From Streptomyces sp. SAT1 (GTDB lineage: Bacteria; Actinomycetota; Actinomycetes; Streptomycetales; Streptomycetaceae): DNA of 64,000 nt. Shown in pieces: positions 14,446-23,287 of the stretch. Position 1 is the stretch's first letter; the number at the start of each line of letters is the position of its first letter. The notes under the pieces are model-generated. The model was not told the origin of the DNA. It was given only the letters and a program-made list of their open reading frames with translations, and ran no database searches. Location: positions 124,001-188,000 of the forward strand of contig NZ_CP015849.1 of the NCBI RefSeq assembly GCF_001654495.1, given 5' to 3'. The translations under genes were made by a program, and so were the position numbers.

Positions 14446-17400
14446 ATGGAGCCCGCGGTACTCGGAGGCAAACTGGTCTCCGGCCTGGTCGGCTCACTGA
14501 TCAGGAAACTGTTCGTGGCGGACGGTCCGGGTGCCGGCCTGGTCGACAGGCCTGTGCGGCTCAAGGACCTGGTCTCCTTCCGCGGCGAGAAGCGCGCGCT
14601 GGGCGAGAAGGACGTGCACAAGCTCGCGGAGCACCTGGTCCAGCAGGCGATCGACTCACCCGGCGAACGCCCGTTCCGCAGCCGCGAGCGGGTCGCCGTG
14701 GCGGACGCGCTGGCCCGGCGGCTGCTCGCCCTCGGTGACCTGGACATGGACGACGTCCAGGCCGTACGGCTCGGCCACCGCGAACTGGCGCGCAGACTGC
14801 GCCAACAGGGCCACCAGGGCCACCAAGGGTCTTCACCGGACGGGCTGTCGGCCGACGCCCAGGTCTTCCTCGACTCCGCGACGGAATGGGCCTGTCTGCA
14901 GATCCTGGAGTTCTTCACCCGCCGTTCCACCTTCGTGGCGCGCACCCTGGTGGAGCAGACCCGGTCCCAGGCCGATCTCATCGCCAAGGTCGACGAACTG
15001 CTGGCCCGCGCCCCGCGCCCCGACGCCCGCGACACCACGTTCGAGCGCGCCTATCTGGACCACCTCGCCACCAAGCACGGCAAGCTCACGATCTACGGCA
15101 TCGATCTCAGCAACTCGCCGGACCGCTGGCCGCTCGACGCCGCCTACCTCAGCCTGAACGTGATCGGGCACGCGGAGGAACGCGACCGCGACCTCGGGCC
15201 GGTGCCTCCCTCCCGCGTCCCCCTCCCCGCCGACCAGGTGCTGAGCAGCCATGAGCGGGTGCTGCTGCGCGGAGTCGCGGGCTCGGGCAAGACCACGCTG
15301 ATCCAGTGGCTCGCGGTGTCCGCGGCGACCGGCGCCACGGACGACATGGCCTACCTCACCGGCCGGATCCCCTTCGTGCTCCCGCTGCGCACCCTCACCC
15401 GGCACGGCGAACGCCTCCCCTCCCCCGCGCGCTTCCTCGCCTCGGTCGGCTGCCCGCTGTCCGGCACCCAGCCGGAGGGCTGGGAGCACCGCGTCCTGTC
15501 CGGCGGGCGCGGCCTCGTCCTGGTGGACGGTCTCGACGAGGTCCCGGAGTCCGAACGCGAGCGCGCCCGGACCTGGCTGCGCGACCTGGTGGAGGCGTAT
15601 CCCGGCAACCGCTGGCTCGTCACCTCGCGTCCCCCGGCCGTGCGCGAGGACTGGCTCGGCGCCGACGGGTTCACCGAACTCGGCCTGTCCTCGATGAGCC
15701 CGTCGGACGTGGCCTCCTTCATCCGGCGCTGGCACCGGGCGGCCATCACCGGCGCACCCGACGACGACGCCCTTCTCACCTCCTACGAGGCCCAGTTGCG
15801 CGACGCGGTCCGCACCAAGCCCGACCTGGGCCGCCTCGCCACCAACCCGCTGATGTGCGGCCTCATCTGCGCCCTGCACCGCGACCGGCGCGGCTACCTC
15901 CCGCACGGCCGCAAGGAGTTGTACGACTCCGCACTCTCCATGCTGCTGGTGCGCCGCGACCGTGAACGGGACATGACGACACCCGAGTTGAGCGAGGAGC
16001 CGCAGTTGCAGCTCCTCCAGCGGCTCGCCCACTGGCTCATCCGCAACGGCCGTACGGAGCTGGACCGGAGCCGGGCGGAGCACATCATCGCGCAGGGGCT
16101 CCCGGCGGTCCCGGCCGCCCAGGTGCTCGGGGACGCGGGCGCCGTGCTGCGCCACTTCCTGGTCCGCACCGGACTGCTGCTCTCCCCCGCGCCGGAGACG
16201 GTCCACTTCGTGCACCGCACGTTCCAGGACCACCTGGGGGCACGGGCGGCCGTGGAGGCCGGTGACTTCGGCCTGCTGGCCGAGCACGCGGCCGACGACC
16301 AGTGGTCGGACGTGATCCGGATGGCGGTGGCGCAGGCCCGGCCACGTGAACGGGCCGAGCTGCTGGACCTGTTGACGGCCTCCTCGGACAAGCGGGTGCT
16401 CCTGCTGGCCCTCGCGTGCCTGGAACACGCCACGGAGCTGGACCCTGCGGTGCGGCGCCGGGTCGAGGAGGTGACGGCCACCCTGCTGCCGCCCCGCACG
16501 GAATCCGACGTCAAGGAACTGGCCGAGGCCGGGCCGCTGGTCCTGGAGCTGCTGCCGGGTCCGCAGGGGCTGTCGGACGAGGAGGCCGAGGCGGTGACCG
16601 CGACGGCCGCGCTGATCGGGACGGATGCGGCGGTGCCGGTGCTCGCGCGGTTCCGGGGGCATGCCGCCGTGCGGGTCCGGGTCAATCTGATGCGGGCGTG
16701 GGGCTTCTTCGACGCGGAGATGTACGCCGACGAGGTGCTGGCCCATGTGGACAGCAGTGACTTCTTCGTCTTCGCCGATTCGGCCGCCCAAGTGAGGGCT
16801 CTGCCACGCCTCGGTGATCGGCTCCGTATCGGCGTGGCAGGCGACCACACCCTCGCGGACATCCGGCGTGCTCTGCCCGAGCGGGTGGAGCACGTCGGCC
16901 TCTACCAGAACACGGTGCTGCGCGATCTGCGTCCGCTGCCCTCCTTGTCCTCGGCCCGCGACCTGAACCTGTCGTACTGCCCGGCGGTGGAAGACCTCTC
17001 GCCGCTGGCCGAGATGGGCTTGACGTCCCTCTACGTGAGGGAGATCGGCGGGGTGAAGGGGCTGGGCCGCCTCCGCACACTCCGTAGCGCCACCATCGCG
17101 ACACACCTGCCGCACGGGTTGGCCGCCCTGCCGCAGGACGCCCCGTTCACCCGGCTGGCTCTGGAGGGCGAGGCCCTCAGCGAGCACGGGCTACGCGGTC
17201 TGAGCGCATGGTCCGAGCTGACCCACCTTGAGATCCTGGACGTCATCGGCGGCCTCGACCCCGGGGACTGGGCCGAGGCCGCCAGGCTGCCGCACCTCAC
17301 CGGGCTGTGCATCAGGACGGAACACCTCTCCGGGCTCGCGCACGCCCCGCGACTGCCCACGGTCGAAGCCGTACAGGTCGTGAACGTCCGGCACGACACC

Positions 17401-17553
17401 GACCTCACCCCGCTGTCCCGCTGCTGCCCGCAGGTACGCACGGTTCACCTCTATCCGGAGCACAACTCCGAGGATCTGCTTCCAGCTCCCCACGAAGCCC
17501 TCTTCCCCGGCGCCAAGGTCACGATTCAGCCATCCCGTCCCTACTTCTTCTGA
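14446..17553 (+). CDS. NACHT-type STAND NTPase with C-terminal LRR-like region (bacterial NLR candidate)
   Basis: This 1035-residue protein has a helical N-terminal region (1-260), a NACHT NTPase with Walker A GVAGSGKTT (276-284) and Walker B LVLVDGLDE (357-365), a helical middle (DKRVLLLALACLEHATEL onward) and, from about 800, repeating short strands of the type LRDLRPLPSLSSARDLNLSYCP and LTHLEILDVIGGL that look like leucine-rich repeats. Bacterial proteins with this layout include anti-phage NLR-like sensors, where the LRR senses and the N-terminus kills or signals. The N-terminal region has no nuclease, TIR or membrane effector that I can see. No other defence gene is adjacent. The 3' end overlaps the convergent cupin gene by 13 nt. 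Immunity is inferred from architecture. Confidence 0.85.
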   Translation: MEPAVLGGKLVSGLVGSLIRKLFVADGPGAGLVDRPVRLKDLVSFRGEKRALGEKDVHKLAEHLVQQAIDSPGERPFRSRERVAVADALARRLLALGDLDMDDVQAVRLGHRELARRLRQQGHQGHQGSSPDGLSADAQVFLDSATEWACLQILEFFTRRSTFVARTLVEQTRSQADLIAKVDELLARAPRPDARDTTFERAYLDHLATKHGKLTIYGIDLSNSPDRWPLDAAYLSLNVIGHAEERDRDLGPVPPSRVPLPADQVLSSHERVLLRGVAGSGKTTLIQWLAVSAATGATDDMAYLTGRIPFVLPLRTLTRHGERLPSPARFLASVGCPLSGTQPEGWEHRVLSGGRGLVLVDGLDEVPESERERARTWLRDLVEAYPGNRWLVTSRPPAVREDWLGADGFTELGLSSMSPSDVASFIRRWHRAAITGAPDDDALLTSYEAQLRDAVRTKPDLGRLATNPLMCGLICALHRDRRGYLPHGRKELYDSALSMLLVRRDRERDMTTPELSEEPQLQLLQRLAHWLIRNGRTELDRSRAEHIIAQGLPAVPAAQVLGDAGAVLRHFLVRTGLLLSPAPETVHFVHRTFQDHLGARAAVEAGDFGLLAEHAADDQWSDVIRMAVAQARPRERAELLDLLTASSDKRVLLLALACLEHATELDPAVRRRVEEVTATLLPPRTESDVKELAEAGPLVLELLPGPQGLSDEEAEAVTATAALIGTDAAVPVLARFRGHAAVRVRVNLMRAWGFFDAEMYADEVLAHVDSSDFFVFADSAAQVRALPRLGDRLRIGVAGDHTLADIRRALPERVEHVGLYQNTVLRDLRPLPSLSSARDLNLSYCPAVEDLSPLAEMGLTSLYVREIGGVKGLGRLRTLRSATIATHLPHGLAALPQDAPFTRLALEGEALSEHGLRGLSAWSELTHLEILDVIGGLDPGDWAEAARLPHLTGLCIRTEHLSGLAHAPRLPTVEAVQVVNVRHDTDLTPLSRCCPQVRTVHLYPEHNSEDLLPAPHEALFPGAKVTIQPSRPYFF

Positions 17554-17951
17554 CGCTCCCCGCCGTACTGCTCCTCCGTCACAGCCTCGGCCCACCGGGT
17601 CTCCGGGGTGTCGTCACCCGTGCCTTCCCACAGGGCGATGTGCTCCATGAAGCGGTCGGGGGCGGCGCCGTGCCAGTGCTCCTCGCCGGGCGGGCAGGCG
17701 ACGGTCCGGCCGGGGTGGGCTTCCAGGACGGTGCCGTCCCGGGTGCCGATCAGGGCGATGCCGGAGACGACGTAGAGGGTCTGGCCCACGGCGTGCGCGT
17801 GCCAGTGGGTCCGGGCGCCGGGGGCGAAGCGGACGAGGTTGGCCCGCATTCGGGAGGGTTCCCGGCCGGCGACGATGACGTCCCACCACACGTCTCCGGT
17901 GAACCAGTCCGCGGGTGCCTTGCTGGTGGGCTGGAGGTCGATGAGTTCCAT
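17541..17951 (-). CDS. Cupin-domain protein
   Basis: This 136-residue single cupin has the metal-binding motif THWHAHAVGQTLYVVSG and a second-motif His in GEEHWHGA, followed by FMEHIALWEG. Proteins of this kind are often annotated as quinone- or aldehyde-modifying cupins and are almost always next to an XRE regulator like the one here. ATG at 17951 (MELIDLQP) is the family start. A strong hairpin lies in its leader about 45 nt upstream. Regulation by the divergent XRE gene product is likely. Confidence 0.85.
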   Translation of the reverse strand: MELIDLQPTSKAPADWFTGDVWWDVIVAGREPSRMRANLVRFAPGARTHWHAHAVGQTLYVVSGIALIGTRDGTVLEAHPGRTVACPPGEEHWHGAAPDRFMEHIALWEGTGDDTPETRWAEAVTEEQYGGERQKK

Positions 17952-17995
17952 TGGGTGCTTCCTGTCGGGTCGGACGGGTCGGCTTCGTGGTACGG

Positions 17996-18033
17996 CCACA
18001 GGCCCGAGCGGAACTCGCCGCTCGGACCTGTGG
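17996..18033. promoter_or_regulatory. 16-bp hairpin in the cupin/XRE divergent region
   Basis: The arms at 17996-18011 and 18018-18033 pair over 16 positions with one mismatch around the loop AACTCG. It lies upstream of the cupin ATG on the minus strand, where no transcript needs ending, so it may be a leader hairpin or a large operator. Confidence 0.5.
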
Positions 18034-18148
18034 GCGCCGGGTTCCGTCCCTTCCAGGAAACCGCTGCTCCGGGCGGGAAGCGAGTCACCGGTGAAGGGTG
18101 TACCGGCAGTACATCGCTCAGGGGGCCTGCGGGACGTACCGTCGAGGC

Positions 18149-19033
18149 ATGGACAACCGTGATGAGGTCCGCGACTTCCTGACCTCGCGGCGCGCCAGGA
18201 TCAGCCCCGGGCAGGCCGGCCTGCCCGAAGGACCCCGGCGCCGGGTGCCGGGCCTGCGCCGCAGTGAGGTCGCGGCCCTGGCCGACATGAGCGTCGAGTA
18301 CTACGCCAAGCTCGAACGCGGCAGCCTCGCCGGGGTCTCCCCTGCCGTCCTGGAGTCCGTGGCCCGCGTGCTGCGGCTGGACGACGCCGAGCGCGCCCAT
18401 CTGCTGAACCTCGCCCAGGCGGCGGACGGCACCGACGTCCTGGCCCGCCCGCGCCGTCGGCGCACCGGGGACCGGTGGAAGATCCACCGCAGCCTCCAGT
18501 GGACGCTGGACGCCGTCACGGCGGGACCGGCCTTCGTACGCAACGGCCGCCTGGACGTCCTGGCGACGAACCAGCTCGCCCGCGCCTTCCACCGCGACCT
18601 CTACGCCACCCCCGGCAACCAGGCCAACCTCGCCCGGTTCCAGTTCCTCGACCCGGCCTCCCGCCGCTTCTACCCCGACTGGGACATGTTCGCCGCGGTG
18701 ACCGTGGCCATCCTGCGCACCGAGGCGGGCCGCAACCCCCACGACCGGGACCTGCACGACCTCATCGGTGAACTGGCCACCCGCAGCGAGGAGTTCCGTA
18801 CCCGGTGGGGCGCTCACGACGTCCGCCACCACGGCACCGGGACCAAGCACTTCCACCATGACATCGTCGGTGAGGTCACGCTCGCCTACGAGGGCCTCGA
18901 ACTGGCCGCCGAGCCCGGCCTGACCATGACCGTCTACGCCGCCGAGCCCGGCTCGGCGTCCGAGGAGGCCCTGCGTCTGCTCGCCTCCTGGGCCGCCACC
19001 CACGAGAGCCCGGCACCGGACGTGCGGGCCTGA
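18149..19033 (+). CDS. XRE-family regulator with MmyB-like ligand-binding domain
   Basis: This 294-residue protein starts with an XRE HTH (FLTSRRARISPGQAGL, VPGLRRSEVAALADMSVEYYAKLERG) and continues with the MmyB-like domain that binds hydrophobic ligands (WTLDAVTAGPAFVRNGRLDVLATNQLARAF, ending FHHDIVGEVTLAYEGLELA). The combination is one of the most expanded regulator types in Streptomyces and typically controls a divergent oxidoreductase or cupin gene. TACCGT 7 nt before the ATG suggests a leaderless start. Its partner here is the cupin gene. Confidence 0.9.
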   Translation: MDNRDEVRDFLTSRRARISPGQAGLPEGPRRRVPGLRRSEVAALADMSVEYYAKLERGSLAGVSPAVLESVARVLRLDDAERAHLLNLAQAADGTDVLARPRRRRTGDRWKIHRSLQWTLDAVTAGPAFVRNGRLDVLATNQLARAFHRDLYATPGNQANLARFQFLDPASRRFYPDWDMFAAVTVAILRTEAGRNPHDRDLHDLIGELATRSEEFRTRWGAHDVRHHGTGTKHFHHDIVGEVTLAYEGLELAAEPGLTMTVYAAEPGSASEEALRLLASWAATHESPAPDVRA

Positions 19034-19112
19034 GGGGCCGGGTGGTGTTGAATGCGGGCCGGTGGTGCCGGCCGGCGCCACTCTGCTTCCGCCGACCGAC
19101 CCGGGGAGAACG

Positions 19113-20189
19113 ATGACCGCTGGAGACGAGACCGGTGTCCGCGAGCGGCTCACCGGCCACCGGGACCGCTTCGACGCCCGGTTCGCGCGCTACTTCGACA
19201 CGGTCGCCCGAGAGCGGCCCTCGCGCGGGGTGTTCGTGCCCGAGGCACTGGAGCTGGTGCGGGACATGTCGTTGCGCGGCGGGAAGCGGCTGCGGGTCGC
19301 GCTGCTGTACGAGGCGGCCCGGCTGGTGACCCCCGATGCCGTGGCCGGGCTGGAGGAGGCCGCGCTCAGCATGGAGCTGCTGCACACGCACGGGCTGATC
19401 CACGACGACATCATCGACGACTCCCCCGTGCGCCGGGGGGCGCCGTCGGTGTACTACGCGTACCGCGAGCGCTTCCCCGGCCGTCCGCAGACGGCCCTGG
19501 GGCTGGCGGTCCTGGCCGGGGACCTGGCCGCGTTCCTGTCGCTGCGGGTCCTGCTCACCGCGCCCGTGCCGCCGGAGCTGCGGCAGGCGATGGCAGCCGT
19601 CCAGGCGACGGCGGGGGCCGACACGGTCGCCGGTCAGATCCTGGACCTGGAACGGGACTTCGGCCCGGTCCCCGACCGGGAGATGCTGGACCTGGTGTCC
19701 GAGTACAAGAGCGCCCGGTACTCGGTGCTCGCCCCGCTGCGGCTGGGTCTGCTCGCGGCGGGCGCGGACCCCGCCGTCCATGACAAGGATCTCGCGCGGT
19801 ACGCGACGCTGGTGGGGGTCGGCGGACAGCTGCGCGACGACTACCTGGACCTGTTCGCGGACTCCGACACGGTCGGCAAACCGGCCGGATCGGATCTCCG
19901 GGAGGGGCGCCGCAGTTACGCGGTGTGCGCGGTGCTGGCAGCGGCGACCGGCCGCGAGCGGGAGATCGTGGAGGCCGCGCTCACCGGCCCCGGCTGCCGG
20001 CCGGAGACGGTCGAACAGATCCGTGACATCGCTCGCCGGCACGGCGTCGACGAGCGGATGCGCGCGGACCTGCACCGGCTCGCCGAGGAGGCGGCCTCGG
20101 TCGCGGCGGGCTGGCGGCCGCGGTGGCGCGAGGAGGCCGTCGCGTTCTTCGAGCGGCTGCCGTTGTGGGCCGCGCGCCGCGCCCGGTGA
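19113..20189 (+). CDS. Polyprenyl diphosphate synthase (second copy)
   Basis: This 358-residue trans-prenyl synthase has GGKRLRV, the first Asp motif DDIID in LIHDDIIDDSPVRRG, and a complete second motif DDYLD, unlike the reduced motif of the synthase at 977. It should make an all-trans allylic diphosphate, probably GGPP or longer. It resembles the lone polyprenyl synthases used for menaquinone or terpene precursors. It stands alone between the XRE gene and a convergent membrane-protein gene, with no carotenoid or terpene gene nearby. Chain length cannot be told from sequence alone. Confidence 0.88.
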   Translation: MTAGDETGVRERLTGHRDRFDARFARYFDTVARERPSRGVFVPEALELVRDMSLRGGKRLRVALLYEAARLVTPDAVAGLEEAALSMELLHTHGLIHDDIIDDSPVRRGAPSVYYAYRERFPGRPQTALGLAVLAGDLAAFLSLRVLLTAPVPPELRQAMAAVQATAGADTVAGQILDLERDFGPVPDREMLDLVSEYKSARYSVLAPLRLGLLAAGADPAVHDKDLARYATLVGVGGQLRDDYLDLFADSDTVGKPAGSDLREGRRSYAVCAVLAAATGREREIVEAALTGPGCRPETVEQIRDIARRHGVDERMRADLHRLAEEAASVAAGWRPRWREEAVAFFERLPLWAARRAR

Positions 20190-20220
20190 CCCCGAGGCCC
20201 GTGCCGGCGCGGCCGGCCGG

Positions 20221-21807
20221 TCACTGCCGGCTGATCGACCGGGTGATGCCGGTGGCGGTGGTGGTGGCCAGGATCCAGCCCGCTGCGGTCAGCGCGTAGG
20301 CGAGCCACTGGCCGGTGCCCCGCGGGGCGAAGGCGGTCTCCTGGCCGAAGGCGCTGATCGGGACGAGCAGGTCGAGGGTGTAGAAGAGGGCGTTGAACGG
20401 CGGTGCCTTGTCCGCTTCCAGGGGTGCGGGGCGGTGTGCGCCGAAGAAGAGCGCGCCGCAGCAGAGCAGGGCCAGGAGCCAGAGCCCGGCGCGGAGCGGA
20501 CGGTAGCCGTAGCCGATGGTCGCGTCCTGGACGTAGCCCCACAGGCGTGTGTGCGGGGGCAGCAGGGAGCGGCGACGGCGCTGCTTGGCGAGCAGGACCG
20601 TGCGTGCCTCGTCCTCGTGCCCGAGCCGGCGGTAGGCCGCCGCGAGCTGTTCGTAGGGCTGCGGATGGTAGCCGTCGCTGCCGCGCCGGAGCCAGCGGAG
20701 CCGTTCGGCGGCCGTCAGCGGGGCGGCGAGGGCCGTGTAGGCAGTGTCGGCCAGCCGCAGGTCGGCGGGCCAGGTGGCCGGGGTGTCGTAGAGGGTGCCC
20801 AGGTGGGCGTTGCTCGCGTCGACGGCGCCCTCGGCCGGCCGCCGGGTGCGCAGGTCGGTCTCGCGGGCCTGGGTGAGCCGGAGGGAGAGGGCGGTGCCGC
20901 CGGGGTTGGTCAGTGTGGCGTCCCGGAGGCTGAGCCGGGTACCGATGCGGCTGCCGTCGAGCGTGACGCCGCCGTTCACGGTGAGGCCCAGGCCGAGGTC
21001 GAAGTTGCGGGCGACGCTGACGTCGACGGCCTCCAGCGCGATGTCACCGGCGTTGTCCAGCCGGGCGCCGCAGAAGCCGATCGCCGCCGCGACCGTGGCG
21101 CCGGAGAGGATGACCCGTCCTTCGGCGCTGAAGCCCGGATGGCAGGTGAAGTCCTCGGTGACCTGGACGTGGTAGGCGTCGAGGGCGTGGCCGCCCGGGT
21201 TGCTGAGCGTGGCGCGCTCCAGGTCCAACTCGCCCGACAGGGCGGCGCCGGTGAGCCGGAACGCGCCCCGGACGGTGAGACCGGTGCCCAGGACGTCGCC
21301 GCCCGTGGTGAGGCGCACCGCGGAGATCGCCACGGTGCCGGGTGCGGTGATCACGGCTTCGCGGAGGTCCAGGTCGCTGTGGATCTGGGCGCGGGTGAGG
21401 ACGAGGGGTCCGGTCAGGCGGGAGCGGGACAGGACCAGCCGGCCGTCGATCCTGGCCGTGTCGGCGGCGAGGCCCGGCAGGGCGCAGCCGGTGAGGGTGA
21501 GGTCGCGCAGGCTCGCGCCCTGGAGCAGGGGCACTTCGTCGAAGGCGCACTCGTCCAGGACGACGGGTGCCGTGATCTCGGCGAAGCGCAGGTCCAGCCG
21601 GCCGGTGACACGGGCTCCCCTCAGGCGCAGCGCCGGGCGGTCGCCGGGGGCGGGGGCGGCACCGGCGCCCGTCAGCAGCGCGGCGACGGCCTCGGCCCGT
21701 ATCTCCGGGTCGTGAGCGGGTGGGCCGTCGCGGACGTCGACGGTGCCGCCGTGGGCGAAGGCGTGCCACAACCGGCTCTCGCGGGGGCTGAGTTCGTCGG
21801 GACGCAT
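20221..21807 (-). CDS. Pentapeptide-like beta-helix membrane protein (membrane-associated oxidoreductase annotation)
   Basis: This 528-residue protein has an N-terminal helix, then many short repeats with a strand every 20 or so residues (LRLRGARVTGRLDLRFAEI, LVLSRSRLTGPLVLTRAQI and similar) that look like a right-handed beta-helix related to pentapeptide repeats. A YEQLAAAYRRLGHEDEARTVLLAKQRRRR helical pair follows, then three C-terminal membrane helices. Homologues in Streptomyces are often called membrane-associated oxidoreductases, but no redox cofactor motif is visible. The repeats may bind a surface or a polymer. Function unknown. Confidence 0.8.
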   Translation of the reverse strand: MRPDELSPRESRLWHAFAHGGTVDVRDGPPAHDPEIRAEAVAALLTGAGAAPAPGDRPALRLRGARVTGRLDLRFAEITAPVVLDECAFDEVPLLQGASLRDLTLTGCALPGLAADTARIDGRLVLSRSRLTGPLVLTRAQIHSDLDLREAVITAPGTVAISAVRLTTGGDVLGTGLTVRGAFRLTGAALSGELDLERATLSNPGGHALDAYHVQVTEDFTCHPGFSAEGRVILSGATVAAAIGFCGARLDNAGDIALEAVDVSVARNFDLGLGLTVNGGVTLDGSRIGTRLSLRDATLTNPGGTALSLRLTQARETDLRTRRPAEGAVDASNAHLGTLYDTPATWPADLRLADTAYTALAAPLTAAERLRWLRRGSDGYHPQPYEQLAAAYRRLGHEDEARTVLLAKQRRRRSLLPPHTRLWGYVQDATIGYGYRPLRAGLWLLALLCCGALFFGAHRPAPLEADKAPPFNALFYTLDLLVPISAFGQETAFAPRGTGQWLAYALTAAGWILATTTATGITRSISRQ

Positions 21808-21894
21808 GGTCGTCGATCATTCCCGTGCGGGATGGGCCGGGGCAAGGTCTCGTGCGGGCGCCGCGCCGAAGTGCCCGGCGTAGGGTGGGCTGTT

Positions 21895-22468
21895 GTGAGC
21901 GGCCCGGGGCGTATCAGCATCAGCTATGAGGAGCGTGCGGGCATCGTCATCCCGCTCGCGGCGGGCGGCGGACTGCCCACGCACAGCCATCCGCAGCACC
22001 AGTTGGCCTGGGCGCCGGACGGTGTGCTGACGATGGGGGCGGGTGACTTCCGCTGGGTCGTGCAGCGGTCGCGCGCCCTGTGGATCCCCGGTGGGGTGGA
22101 GCACGGGGTCCTGCCCGGCGCGTCGGGCGCGATGCTCTCGCTGTACTTCGAACCGGACGGCTGCCCGCTCCGGTGGGTTTCCCCGACGATCGTCGACGCC
22201 ACCGGGCTGGTGGGGCCGCTGCTGTCCTACCTGATGGAGCTGGACGGCGGTGCGTACGCTCACGCGCCGGTTCCGCGCGGAGACCGGGGTGGGTTTCGCG
22301 AGCCGGCGGACGCTTCGGCGGCTCGATGCCGCGCTGCCGCTGCTGGGCGCGGGGCAGCCGATCGCGCGGGTCGCCCGCGCGGTCGGCTACCGGACCGCGA
22401 GCGCCTTCATCGCCGCCTTCCGGCGGGAGCTCGGCACCACTCCTGCCGCGTACTTCGGCGCGCCGTAG
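21895..22468 (+). pseudogene. AraC-family regulator gene with internal deletion and frameshift
   Basis: The first part, from a GTG at 21895, encodes a cupin-like AraC N-terminus (THSHPQHQLAWAPDGVLTM, LWIPGGVEHGVLPG) ending around LMELDGG near 22250. The second part, in a different frame from about 22250 to 22468, encodes the HTH end (TLTRRFRAETGVGFASRRT, IARVARAVGYRTASAFIAAFRRELG, TTPAAYFG). In intact relatives some 50-70 residues separate these parts. Both are joined directly here, so a deletion has removed the middle and shifted the frame. The product would lack a working HTH unless frameshifted. It is convergent with a truncated MFS gene. Confidence 0.75.
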
Positions 22469-22914
22469 ACGCCGATCGCCTTCGCCCGTGCGGCGGGCTC
22501 GGAGAAGGCGGCCGACAGCAGGGGCAGCGCGGTGGCGAAGAGCATGGCCGCGCCGACGCTCTGCACCGCGCGCTGGACGTCGAGCTGCACGATGCCGCCG
22601 ACGAGGGTGAGGGCCAGCGACGCGCCGGTGAACACGGCCATGCCGGCCAGGAACACGCGCTTGCGTCCGAACCGGTCGCCGAGTGTGGCGAAGGTCAGCA
22701 GGAGGCCGGCCAGCGGGATCGAGTAGGCGTCGACGACCCACTGGAGGCCGTCGATGGAGGCGTCGAACCGCGTGCGGATGTCGGCGAGTGCCGCGGTGAC
22801 GACGGTCGCGTCGAGCATCAGCATGAAGATCGCGGCACAGACCATGAACAGCACCGTGCCGGGGCGGCGTGGCATGTCGACGGGTGGTGTTCCGCGGGTG
22901 TCGGTCGCGGTCAA
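22387..22914 (-). pseudogene. Truncated MFS transporter gene (first third only)
   Basis: From a TTG at 22914 (AGGGGGAA nearby) the minus strand encodes an MFS N-terminus: LFMVCAAIFMLMLDATVVTAAL, VDAYSIPLAGLLLTFATLGDRFGRKRVFL and the third to fifth helices, up to ARAKAIGVYGA around 22470. Homology ends there and the frame runs into the end of the AraC gene on the other strand. A normal protein of this family has 450-500 residues. AraC/MFS gene pairs with this arrangement are common, so one deletion event may have removed the ends of both. Confidence 0.78.
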
Positions 22915-23287
22915 GGCATGGGTTCCCCCTGGTGGGCGGGTATGGGATGCGGATGCGGGGACACCGCCGTGGGGTGGGGGCCGGTGCCGCACCGATCGCG
23001 CTAGGGGCCGGCCGGTCCGACGGAAATGACGTACCAGGACGGGCAGTGTCGCGCAGCGGACAACCTGGGGCCGGGCCGCGTCGGGCCGCGCCGGGCCGTC
23101 GGTTCCGGCGGCGGGTGGCGCGGCCGCCGGGTCGCCCTCCTGACCGGTCGCCGCGTCGCCCTCCTGACCGGCTGCCGCGTCGCCCGCGTGACCAGTCCCA
23201 CACCGCCCGCTATTGCATGATCGTTGCAATTGCTTATTGGATGCGTGTGCCGTGGTTCTGGAGCAACAGGCTGAAAGGGACGTCCAC
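22915..23287. promoter_or_regulatory. Intergenic region before the uptake operon
   Basis: This 373-nt stretch contains no gene that I can support. It holds a 24-bp tandem repeat (23131-23178) and, nearer the operon, an unusually AT-rich segment with TTGCA (23213-23217)/TGCAA (23225-23229) and the palindrome GCAATTGC (23226-23233). The latter is the likely control region of the substrate-binding-protein gene at 23288. The regulator could be the AraC protein encoded at 29034. Confidence 0.5.
23131..23194. repeat. 24-bp tandem repeat, two copies plus a partial third
   Basis: Units at 23131-23154 and 23155-23178 differ at two positions (GG-TCG versus GG-CTG near the end), and a partial third unit begins at 23179. 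It lies between the MFS remnant and the uptake operon. Confidence 0.8.

Noticed and set aside
14833..17187. A 784-codon minus-strand open frame antisense to the NACHT gene
   Set aside because: It has no ribosome site or domain and mirrors the NACHT coding frame.
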